This document shows positions 1-6,275 of a stretch of DNA of 7,598 bases, in pieces. The notes under the pieces were generated by a model, which saw nothing but the letters and a program-made list of their open reading frames with translations, did no database searches and was not told where the DNA came from. Position numbers and translations under genes: made by a program. Source of the stretch: an uncultured Lachnospiraceae bacterium (GTDB taxonomy: Bacteria > Bacillota > Clostridia > Lachnospirales > Lachnospiraceae); contig CADCOU010000288.1 of assembly GCA_902803155.1 (NCBI GenBank), forward strand, positions 1-7,598, read 5' to 3'. Numbering within the stretch: the first letter of the stretch is position 1; each line of letters opens with the position of its first letter.

Positions 1-60
1 CTGCTTGATAAAGCCAGAGACGGAATCTCCGGTAAAACTGGCACTATGATACATACATAA
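1..60 (+). CDS. possible C-terminal tail of an upstream gene (partial)
   Basis: Frame 1 is open from the window edge to a TAA at 58-60 and would encode 19 residues ending GKTGTMIHT. Its codons (GAC, GGA, ATC, TCC, AGA) resemble those of the genes downstream, which is the only support. I do not recognise a family from so short a tail. The same bases can also form nested hairpins: 3-6 with 11-14, and 17-20 with 26-29 inside 13-17/38-42. The segment at about 24-37 resembles the 3' strand of a glycine-riboswitch aptamer, so this stretch could be leader RNA instead of coding sequence. Confidence 0.25.
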   Translation: MLDKARDGISGKTGTMIHT

Positions 61-61
61 G

Positions 62-113
62 ATGATGTCCGGGAAGCGCAGACTGCAAAGCAACGAAGCG
101 GTCCGTACATCAT
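62..113 (+). other. stem-loop in the leader ahead of the first gene
   Basis: ATGATGT (62-68) is the exact reverse complement of ACATCAT (107-113). After one mismatch the stem continues with CGG (70-72) against CCG (103-105), plus a possible G-U pair. Shorter pairs (CGC 77-79 with GCG 98-100; TGC 84-86 with GCA 90-92) could fill the inside. No run of T follows, so it is not a typical intrinsic terminator. It ends about 20 bases before the Shine-Dalgarno sequence of the gene at 152 and could be a 5' leader structure of that gene or the 3' end of the previous transcript. I found no convincing -35/-10 pair in 1-151. Confidence 0.45.
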
Positions 114-151
114 GATAAGAACAGTAAGGAATCAGGAAAGGAGAAACCGTC

Positions 152-1633
152 GTGGTAAAGATTGATTTAACCGTTAACAAAGAGGCACTGCAGCACAATA
201 TCAGAAAGGCAAAAGAGAACAAGATCCTCATTCCGACCATCGATCAGATGATGCATCCGGAGCATACCCCGGAGAAGGTCGTGGAAGGTCTGAAGACGAC
301 CGGGCTGTGGGACATCAACCCATTGAACCTCTTCCGCATTACCTGGAAGAATGAAGCGAAGGAATCAGGCGGACTTTATAATAAGCTCCCGAACTATATC
401 GAGATCCCGAGCGCTGTCTCCGGCGTTCCCTGCCGCATTCTTGCCATGGTCGGAAAGTGGTTCCCGACCGGCTGCCATAAGGTCGGCGCTTCCTTCGGAT
501 GCCTTGCCCCCAGACTTGTGACCGGACAGTTTGACGTCGATTATCACAAGGCCGTATGGCCGTCCACCGGCAACTACTGCAGAGGCGGCGCGTTCAACTC
601 CGCGCTTCTCGGCGCGAGAGGCGTTGCGATCCTTCCTGCAGAGATGAGCCAGGAGCGTTTCGACTGGCTGCATGAGATCGGAGCTGAAGTCTTCGCGACT
701 CCCGGATGTGAGAGCAATGTCAAGGAGATCTTTGATAAGACCAATGAACTGAAGCAGGATCCCGTATACATGATCTTCAATCAGTTTGCAGAGATGGGAA
801 ATCCGCTGTGGCACTACAATGTTACGGGCAATGCGCTTGCTGAAGTATTCGAAGACGCGAAGAGAGACGGCGACCGTTTCGCTGGAGCCTGCTTTACTTC
901 CGGCTCAGCGGGAACCATGTCTACCGGCGACCGCCTGAAAGAACTGTATCCGAACCTGAAGCTTGCAGTAGGTGAAGCACTGCAGTGCCCGACGCTTCTG
1001 AACAACGGATTCGGCGGACACCGTATCGAAGGTATCGGCGACAAGCATGTACCGTGGATCCATAACGTAAAGAATACCGACATGGTTATCGACATCGATG
1101 ATGAAGATTCCCAGAGACTGCTCCGCCTGTTCAATACACCGGAAGGACAGGCATACCTGAAGAACGAGCTGAAGCTCGATCCGGAACTGGTTGAGAAGCT
1201 GACCTGGCTCGGAATCAGCGGCATCGCCAATGTCCTGTGCTGCATCAAGATGGCGAAGTACTATGAGTTCACAGAGCATGACGTGATCGGTACCGTGCTT
1301 ACCGACTCTGCAGTCATGTATCAGAGCCGTATCGACGAGCTGAACGATATGTATGGCGCATACAGCGAGAAGGATGCGGAACTGGATCACAACATCCATA
1401 TGCTGAACCTCAGGATCGACAATATGGAAGAGCTCACCTATGCGACCCGCAAGAGGATCCACAACCTGAAGTACTACACATGGGTTGAACAACAGGGTAT
1501 GGAGATCGAGGATCTGAACGCCCTCTGGTATGATACGGAAGGAACCTGGGATACCATTCATCATCAGGCGAAGGAACTGGATGAACTCATCAACGCATTC
1601 AACGAGGAGTCAGGTGTCCTTGAGATGCTTTAA
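152..1633 (+). CDS. PLP-dependent fold-type II enzyme, cysteine synthase/TrpB-like, reaction unknown
   Basis: The 493-residue product belongs to the tryptophan synthase beta/cysteine synthase superfamily. Supporting motifs are a CHKVGA segment whose Lys110 is the likely PLP Schiff-base lysine, the substrate-loop motif STGNYCRGG (138-146), the glycine-rich phosphate-binding loop TSGSAGTMSTG (249-259), and HRIEGIG..HVPWI (290-303), which matches the 'IQGIG..F/VP' region of cysteine synthases. It is far longer than CysK (about 310 residues): roughly 80 extra residues precede the core and about 100 acidic, probably helical residues follow it (about 390-493). The start is GTG at 152, chosen because AGGAAAGGAG (about 134-143) sits 8 bases upstream. 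It is the first gene of the set and serC begins 20 bases after its stop, so a substrate linked to serine or phosphoserine is likely by context. The exact reaction cannot be read from the sequence. Soluble and cytoplasmic: no signal peptide or membrane segment. Confidence 0.85.
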   Translation: MVKIDLTVNKEALQHNIRKAKENKILIPTIDQMMHPEHTPEKVVEGLKTTGLWDINPLNLFRITWKNEAKESGGLYNKLPNYIEIPSAVSGVPCRILAMVGKWFPTGCHKVGASFGCLAPRLVTGQFDVDYHKAVWPSTGNYCRGGAFNSALLGARGVAILPAEMSQERFDWLHEIGAEVFATPGCESNVKEIFDKTNELKQDPVYMIFNQFAEMGNPLWHYNVTGNALAEVFEDAKRDGDRFAGACFTSGSAGTMSTGDRLKELYPNLKLAVGEALQCPTLLNNGFGGHRIEGIGDKHVPWIHNVKNTDMVIDIDDEDSQRLLRLFNTPEGQAYLKNELKLDPELVEKLTWLGISGIANVLCCIKMAKYYEFTEHDVIGTVLTDSAVMYQSRIDELNDMYGAYSEKDAELDHNIHMLNLRIDNMEELTYATRKRIHNLKYYTWVEQQGMEIEDLNALWYDTEGTWDTIHHQAKELDELINAFNEESGVLEML

Positions 1634-1653
1634 TAACAGGAGGAGGTAATAAA

Positions 1654-2745
1654 ATGCTTGAAAACAGGATCTACAATTTTTCCGCCGGTCCGTCCATGCT
1701 TCCGGAATCTGTACTTCTGAGAGCGCAGAAGGAGATGCTGAACTATGAAGGGTCAGGAATGTCAGTCATGGAGATGAGCCACCGCTCAAAAGTCTATGAC
1801 AAGATTATCAGCGACACACAGGCCAATCTCCGCAAGGTCATGGGCATCCCGGACAATTACAAGGTTCTGTTCCTGCAGGGCGGCGCGACCGGCATGTTCG
1901 CGGCGATACCGCTGAACCTGGCAAAGACCGGATCCGCTGACTACATCGTTACCGGAAACTTCTCCGGCGGTGCTTACAAGGAAGCCAAGAAGTATATCAG
2001 CGACGCGAGATGCGCAGGTTCCACCGAATCGGAAAACTTCACAAGAATTCCGAAACAGGAAGAACTGACGCTGAATCCGGATGCGGATTATGTGCATATC
2101 TGTGAGAACAACACCATCTTCGGATCGAAGTGGCACTGGCTGCCGGAGACAGGCAATGTTCCGCTGGTGGCGGATCTGTCTTCCTGCATCCTGTCCGAAC
2201 CGGTCGATGTCTCCAAATATGCTGTAATCTACGGCGGCGCGCAGAAGAACATGGCTCCTGCAGGCTTTGCAGTTGTGATCGTGCGTGATGACCTGCTTGG
2301 ACACAAGAGCGACCTGTGCCCGAAGATCTGGGACTTCACCACGCAGGCTGACAAGGATTCCATGATCAATACTCCGCCTACCTATTCGATCTATATCTGC
2401 AACCTGGTGCTTGACTGGATCATGAATGAAGTCGGCGGTCTGGAGAACATGAAGAAGCGCAACATGGAGAAGGCATCCATGCTGTATGATTATCTGGATT
2501 CGACAGATTTCTATAAGGCTGCGGTTCAGAAAGACAGCCGCTCCATGATGAATGTCACGTTCCGTACCGGTGATGACGAACTGGACAAGAAGTTCGTTGC
2601 AGCTTCCGTCGAGCACGGATTCACGAACCTGAAGGGGCATCGTATCGTCGGCGGAATGAGAGCTTCCATCTACAACGCCATGCCGAAGGAAGGCGTGGAA
2701 GCGCTGATTGACTTCATGAAGGAATTCGAAAGGGCAAACAGATAA
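1654..2745 (+). CDS. serC: phosphoserine aminotransferase
   Basis: SerC is a cytoplasmic PLP enzyme that transfers an amino group from glutamate to 3-phosphohydroxypyruvate, giving O-phospho-L-serine; it can also act in the PLP pathway. The 363 residues match the usual length (362 in E. coli). NFSAGPSMLP opens the protein, EMSHRS (40-45) is the substrate-binding motif, GGATGMF (76-82) binds cofactor phosphate, Asp174 in VADLSS contacts the pyridine nitrogen, and Lys198 in GGAQKN is the Schiff-base lysine, both at E. coli numbering. The segment where most SerC proteins have the PLP-stacking Trp (TGxWS) reads TGNFS here, so Phe103 replaces it. The Shine-Dalgarno AGGAGGAGGT (1638-1647) lies 6 bases before ATG and is near perfect. 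The gap to serA is 18 bases, and the two enzymes catalyse consecutive steps. Identification is secure. Confidence 0.97.
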   Translation: MLENRIYNFSAGPSMLPESVLLRAQKEMLNYEGSGMSVMEMSHRSKVYDKIISDTQANLRKVMGIPDNYKVLFLQGGATGMFAAIPLNLAKTGSADYIVTGNFSGGAYKEAKKYISDARCAGSTESENFTRIPKQEELTLNPDADYVHICENNTIFGSKWHWLPETGNVPLVADLSSCILSEPVDVSKYAVIYGGAQKNMAPAGFAVVIVRDDLLGHKSDLCPKIWDFTTQADKDSMINTPPTYSIYICNLVLDWIMNEVGGLENMKKRNMEKASMLYDYLDSTDFYKAAVQKDSRSMMNVTFRTGDDELDKKFVAASVEHGFTNLKGHRIVGGMRASIYNAMPKEGVEALIDFMKEFERANR

Positions 2746-2763
2746 AAGGGAGGAGAATAAAAA

Positions 2764-3672
2764 ATGGTGCGTGTATTGGCTTCCGATGGTATGGATAAGG
2801 CTGCGGTAAAGGCTCTGGAAGATGCCGGGTATGAAGTAGTACAGCAGTTCTATGATGCGGAAGAACTGAAGGAAAAGGTCAAAGAGTTTGATGTCCTTGT
2901 CGTAAGGTCTGCCACTAAGGTCAGAGAACCGGTCATTGATGCAGCGGCGGAAGCCGGCAGGCTGAAACTCATCATCCGCGGCGGCGTCGGGATGGATAAT
3001 ATCGATGTGCAGTATGCAAGGGATAAAGGGATCACTGTCACCAATACCCCGGCAGCGTCAAGCGCATCGGTTGCGGAGCTTGCGATCGCGCATATGTTCG
3101 CGCTTTCCCGTTTCCTGTACATCTCAAATGTGACGATGAGAGAGGGAAAATGGGAGAAGAAGGCATACAAAGGTGTTGAGCTTGCCGGAAAGACGCTCGG
3201 CGTCATCGGCATCGGCAGGATCGGAAGAGAAGTCGCCAAACGTGCGGACGCGCTCGGAATGAAAGTCATCTACAACGACATATTCGGAGCTATGGAAGGC
3301 CTTCCGTATGAGTTCACGGATCTGGATACACTCCTGAAAGAATCCGATTACGTCACGCTCCATGTCCCGGCACCGGCAGACGGCAGCGCTCTTCTGGACG
3401 CGGAAAAGATCGCGGAGATGAAGGACGGCGCTTATCTGATCAATGCAGCAAGAGGTGCGCTGGTTGATTCGGCCGCACTGTGCGATGCGCTTGATTCCGG
3501 AAAACTGGCAGGAGCCGCAGTGGATGTATTCAATGAGGAACCCTGCAAAGACGAGAGACTTCTTCATCATCCGAAGATCTCCATGACGCCGCATATCGGT
3601 GCTTCCACGAAAGAGGCGCAGAAGAGGATCGGCGAGGAAACCGTAGAGATCATCCGCAAGATGTTCGGTTGA
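2764..3672 (+). CDS. serA: D-3-phosphoglycerate dehydrogenase, short form without ACT domain
   Basis: SerA oxidises 3-phosphoglycerate to 3-phosphohydroxypyruvate with NAD, the first committed step of serine synthesis. The 302 residues cover only the two-lobed D-2-hydroxyacid dehydrogenase core. RGGVGMDNID (72-81) is the substrate-binding segment, GIGRIG (149-154) is the Rossmann loop, and Asp172 at the end of the next strand points to NAD rather than NADP. The catalytic triad is Arg230 (NAARGALVD), Glu259 (NEEP) and His277 (TPHIGAST). The protein ends soon after the catalytic helix, so it lacks the regulatory ACT domain of the E. coli (410 residues) and B. subtilis (about 525) enzymes; feedback inhibition through ACT is therefore not expected. 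GGGAGGAG (2748-2755) lies 8 bases before ATG. The SerA assignment over another hydroxyacid dehydrogenase rests on sequence pattern plus the adjacent serC. Confidence 0.94.
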   Translation: MVRVLASDGMDKAAVKALEDAGYEVVQQFYDAEELKEKVKEFDVLVVRSATKVREPVIDAAAEAGRLKLIIRGGVGMDNIDVQYARDKGITVTNTPAASSASVAELAIAHMFALSRFLYISNVTMREGKWEKKAYKGVELAGKTLGVIGIGRIGREVAKRADALGMKVIYNDIFGAMEGLPYEFTDLDTLLKESDYVTLHVPAPADGSALLDAEKIAEMKDGAYLINAARGALVDSAALCDALDSGKLAGAAVDVFNEEPCKDERLLHHPKISMTPHIGASTKEAQKRIGEETVEIIRKMFG

Positions 3673-3684
3673 TTTAATGTGATT

Positions 3685-3719
3685 ATCGGCAGGCATTTCA
3701 TACAGGAATGCCTGCCGAT
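3685..3719 (+). other. perfect 13-bp stem-loop between serA and the DUF1015 gene
   Basis: ATCGGCAGGCATT (3685-3697) is the exact reverse complement of AATGCCTGCCGAT (3707-3719). A U-G and a C-G pair can extend the stem into the loop, leaving a five-base loop at 3700-3704. It begins 12 bases after the serA stop. No T-run follows (next bases TACGAAGTAAA), so it is not a textbook intrinsic terminator. It may act as a leaky terminator, an RNase-stop that stabilises the upstream mRNA, or a processing site that sets different levels for the genes on each side. The Shine-Dalgarno sequence of the next gene lies 12 bases beyond the stem and stays free. Confidence 0.7.
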
Positions 3720-3744
3720 TACGAAGTAAAAAGGAGTCAGATCC

Positions 3745-5049
3745 ATGTCATACAGCTGGAAAGAACTGGGACTTAAGATCCCGAATATCATGCTGCCAAA
3801 GGAAGGCACAGATTATGAGAAATGGTCGATCGTAGCCTGCGACCAGTACACATCCGATCCGGAATACTGGAAGAAAGCGGATGAACTGGTCGGAGACTCC
3901 CCATCCACACTGAGGCTGATGCTCCCGGAATACTATCTGGGCAAACCGGACGAAGAGGAACGCATCCAGAAGATCCGCAATGCGATGAAGGAATATGTGG
4001 AGCAGGGGATCCTGAACACGCTCCCTGCAGGATGTATCGTCGTCAGAAGAAGCGCCGAGGGAAGAAGCAGACTCGGTCTGGTCATCAGCGTAGACCTTGA
4101 TGCATTTGATTATAACGCAGGCGCCTCTTCTCTGATCCGTTCAACGGAGAAGACCATTGTGGAGCGCATCCCTCCGAGACTGAAGATCAGAAAAGGAGCT
4201 CCCATGGAACTTCCGCACATCCTGATCCTCATCGATGATCCGGACCGGAGCTTTATCGAACCGCTTGAGAAAGCGGAAGGCGCAAAAGTAGTCTATGATA
4301 CGGACCTGATGCTCGGCGGCGGACATATCACCGGAACCTTCGTGCCGGAAGAAAGTATGGAAGGCGCGCGTGAGGCAATGTCTGCGCTGTTCGACAAAGC
4401 CGAAGAACATTACGGAAAAGGCAGGGCCATGCTCATGGCAATGGGCGACGGGAACCATTCCCTTGCCACTGCAAAGGCGAGCTGGGAAGAGATCAAGAAG
4501 AGTCTGTCGGAAGAAGAGCGGGAAGACCATCCTGCAAGGTATGCTCTCTGCGAACTGGAAAATGTCCATGACGAAGGCATCGTCTTCGAACCGATCCACC
4601 GTGTGATGTTCGGGGAAGGCAAAGCAGACGGCTTGCAGATCCTGAAAGAAACTGTGGAGCTTCTGAACGGACAGAACGGAGCTGCAAGTCTTGCGGCTAA
4701 GGGAACAGCTGCAGCCGAAAATCAGTATGCGATCCCGGTCATAGCGGGAGGCGAAGAATCGGTGATCCTGATCGATCAGCCTTCTTCCGGGCTTGAAGTA
4801 GGCGCGCTTCAGAATGCACTGGATGTCCTGGTCACTGAAAAAGGGTATAAGATAGACTATATCCACGGAGAAGATGCTGTCAGGGCGCTTGCGGCTGATG
4901 CCGGCAATGCAGGATTCCTTCTGCCCCCGATGGACAAGTTCCGTCTGTTCCCTGCAGTAGCGTCTGACGGGGCTCTGCCGAGAAAGACGTTCTCCATGGG
5001 AGAAGCCGTTGAAAAAAGATACTACATAGAGGCGAAAAGCCTTATCTGA
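3745..5049 (+). CDS. DUF1015 family protein, serine-biosynthesis-associated
   Basis: The 434-residue protein has the DUF1015 (PF06245) motif series: VACDQYTSDPEYW (30-42), the 'R.xEKT' box RSTEKTIVERIPPR (132-145), the most conserved block MGDGNHSLATAK (233-244), and LENVHDEGIVFEPIHRV (271-287). In many relatives the third block reads ADGHHR. The biochemical role of the family is not established to my knowledge; its habit of sitting beside serC and serA ties it to serine metabolism. DGHH-type motifs also occur in the ParB/sulfiredoxin-like serine kinases SerK (Thermococcus) and SbnI (Staphylococcus), so a serine/phosphoserine role is a reasonable but unproven guess, with Glu135 and Asp235/His238 as candidate active-site residues. 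AAAGGAG (3730-3736) precedes ATG by 8 bases. No signal peptide or membrane segment is visible. The stop is 12 bases before dpaL. Confidence 0.9.
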   Translation: MSYSWKELGLKIPNIMLPKEGTDYEKWSIVACDQYTSDPEYWKKADELVGDSPSTLRLMLPEYYLGKPDEEERIQKIRNAMKEYVEQGILNTLPAGCIVVRRSAEGRSRLGLVISVDLDAFDYNAGASSLIRSTEKTIVERIPPRLKIRKGAPMELPHILILIDDPDRSFIEPLEKAEGAKVVYDTDLMLGGGHITGTFVPEESMEGAREAMSALFDKAEEHYGKGRAMLMAMGDGNHSLATAKASWEEIKKSLSEEEREDHPARYALCELENVHDEGIVFEPIHRVMFGEGKADGLQILKETVELLNGQNGAASLAAKGTAAAENQYAIPVIAGGEESVILIDQPSSGLEVGALQNALDVLVTEKGYKIDYIHGEDAVRALAADAGNAGFLLPPMDKFRLFPAVASDGALPRKTFSMGEAVEKRYYIEAKSLI

Positions 5050-5061
5050 CGGAGAATCAAC

Positions 5062-6264
5062 ATGAAAAGTATACATCTGCAGTATGAGCCCAACCATCTT
5101 CCGAAAACGGATGACCCGTATCTGCATCTGATGTCAAAGGAAGAAGTGACCATTGCGCGTAATTTCCACCGGACATTTCCGCAGTATAAGGAAACGCCGC
5201 TTCAGGATCTGAAGAAAATGGCGGAATATCTGGGAGTCGGAAGGATCTGCGTCAAGGACGAATCCTGGCGCTACGGTCTGAATTCCTTCAAGGTACTCGG
5301 CGGAGCGTACTCCATAGCGAAGTATCTAGCGAAGGAGATGGGACGTGATATCCGCGACCTGTCATATGATGTTCTGAAGTCAGAGGAGTTCCGCAAAGAA
5401 CTCGGAAGCGCGACATTCATCTCCGCGACGGACGGCAATCACGGCCGCGGAGTCGCATGGACTGCCAGGGAACTGGGTCAGAGATGCATTATCCTCATGC
5501 CGAAAGGAACCAGTCAGTCCAGGTTTGATAATATCAAAGCGCTCGGCGCGGAGGTGACCATTGAGGACCTGAACTACGACGACTGTGTCCGTAAGGCGTC
5601 CACTCTGGCGGATCAGTATGAGCACGGCGTGATCGTGCAGGATACATCCTGGGAAGGCTATGAGGATATTCCGCTCTGGATCATGCAGGGATATGCAGTC
5701 ATGGCAGACGAGGCTGCCGAACAGATGCAGGAGCGTCCGACCCATGTTTTCGTTCAGGCAGGCGTCGGTGCAATGGCAGGATCGGCAGTCGGTTACTTCG
5801 CATCGCTCTATCCGGATAATCCGCCGAAGATGATCGTGGTCGAGCCAAACAAGGCAGACTGCATGTTCCGCGGCGCGAAGAGAGGAGACGGTGAGAAGGT
5901 TATCGTCACGGGTGAGATGGATTCCATCATGGCAGGACTTGCCTGCGGCGAGCCATGCGATCTCGGATGGGATCTCTTCAAAAACCATGCGACCGGTTTC
6001 GTATCGGCCGACGATCTGATGACCTGCCGCGGCATGCGCATGCTTGCCGCAAACTTCAAGGAAGACCCGCATGTGATCTCAGGAGAGTCCGGAGCATCCA
6101 CTTTCGGTGCGTTTGCATCGATCATGCTCGAGGATGAACTGAAAGATGTCAGGGAAGAACTCGGATTCGGACCGGATTCCAAAGTCCTGTTCTTCTCCAC
6201 GGAAGGCGACACGGATCCGGTCCGCTGGAAAAATATTATCTGGGAAGGCGTTGACTATCGCTGA
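5062..6264 (+). CDS. dpaL: diaminopropionate ammonia-lyase
   Basis: DpaL (YgeX in E. coli, 398 residues) is a fold-type II PLP enzyme that splits 2,3-diaminopropionate into pyruvate and two ammonia; relatives also act weakly on serine and threonine. The 400-residue product matches along its whole length. ESWRYGLNSFKVLGG holds the Schiff-base Lys77, at the same position as in E. coli. SATDGNHGRGVAW (121-133) carries Asp124, and QDTSWEGY (193-200) carries Asp194; these correspond to the two catalytic aspartates described for the E. coli enzyme. HVFVQAGVGAMAGS (about 228-241) is the glycine-rich phosphate-binding loop. GGAG (5051-5054) lies 7 bases before ATG, and the gene follows the DUF1015 gene by 12 bases, so the two are almost certainly co-transcribed. 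No ygeY, ygeW or ssnA-type partners of the E. coli cluster are in the window. A threonine dehydratase is a less likely alternative, given length and motifs. Confidence 0.93.
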   Translation: MKSIHLQYEPNHLPKTDDPYLHLMSKEEVTIARNFHRTFPQYKETPLQDLKKMAEYLGVGRICVKDESWRYGLNSFKVLGGAYSIAKYLAKEMGRDIRDLSYDVLKSEEFRKELGSATFISATDGNHGRGVAWTARELGQRCIILMPKGTSQSRFDNIKALGAEVTIEDLNYDDCVRKASTLADQYEHGVIVQDTSWEGYEDIPLWIMQGYAVMADEAAEQMQERPTHVFVQAGVGAMAGSAVGYFASLYPDNPPKMIVVEPNKADCMFRGAKRGDGEKVIVTGEMDSIMAGLACGEPCDLGWDLFKNHATGFVSADDLMTCRGMRMLAANFKEDPHVISGESGASTFGAFASIMLEDELKDVREELGFGPDSKVLFFSTEGDTDPVRWKNIIWEGVDYR

Positions 6265-6275
6265 TCAGGGAGAAA

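Noticed and set aside
84..113. GCAAAGC and CAACGAAGCG, recalling pieces of cyclic-di-GMP and tetrahydrofolate riboswitches
   Set aside because: The other conserved blocks of either aptamer (the GEMM tetraloop receptor side; GUUAA and GGGNUGUC of the THF class) are absent, so these are short chance matches.
2140..2154. LPETG, a sortase-type motif, in the SerC translation
   Set aside because: It lies in the middle of a cytoplasmic enzyme, with no following membrane segment and no signal peptide; it is a chance match in the segment before VADLSS.
1786..2640. Long open frame on the minus strand opposite serC
   Set aside because: It mirrors the codon pattern of serC on the other strand, has no recognisable motif and no suitable ribosome binding site. 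The plus-strand gene is certain.
4141..5127. Long open frame on the minus strand opposite the DUF1015 gene
   Set aside because: It is rich in Cys, His, Phe and Arg in a way typical of antisense translation, crosses the start of dpaL, and shows no family motif.
6032..6043. GCATGCGCATGC, a perfect 12-base palindrome in dpaL
   Set aside because: It falls on ordinary codons of a conserved Gly-Met-Arg-Met-Leu stretch and has no partner site or position that suggests regulation.
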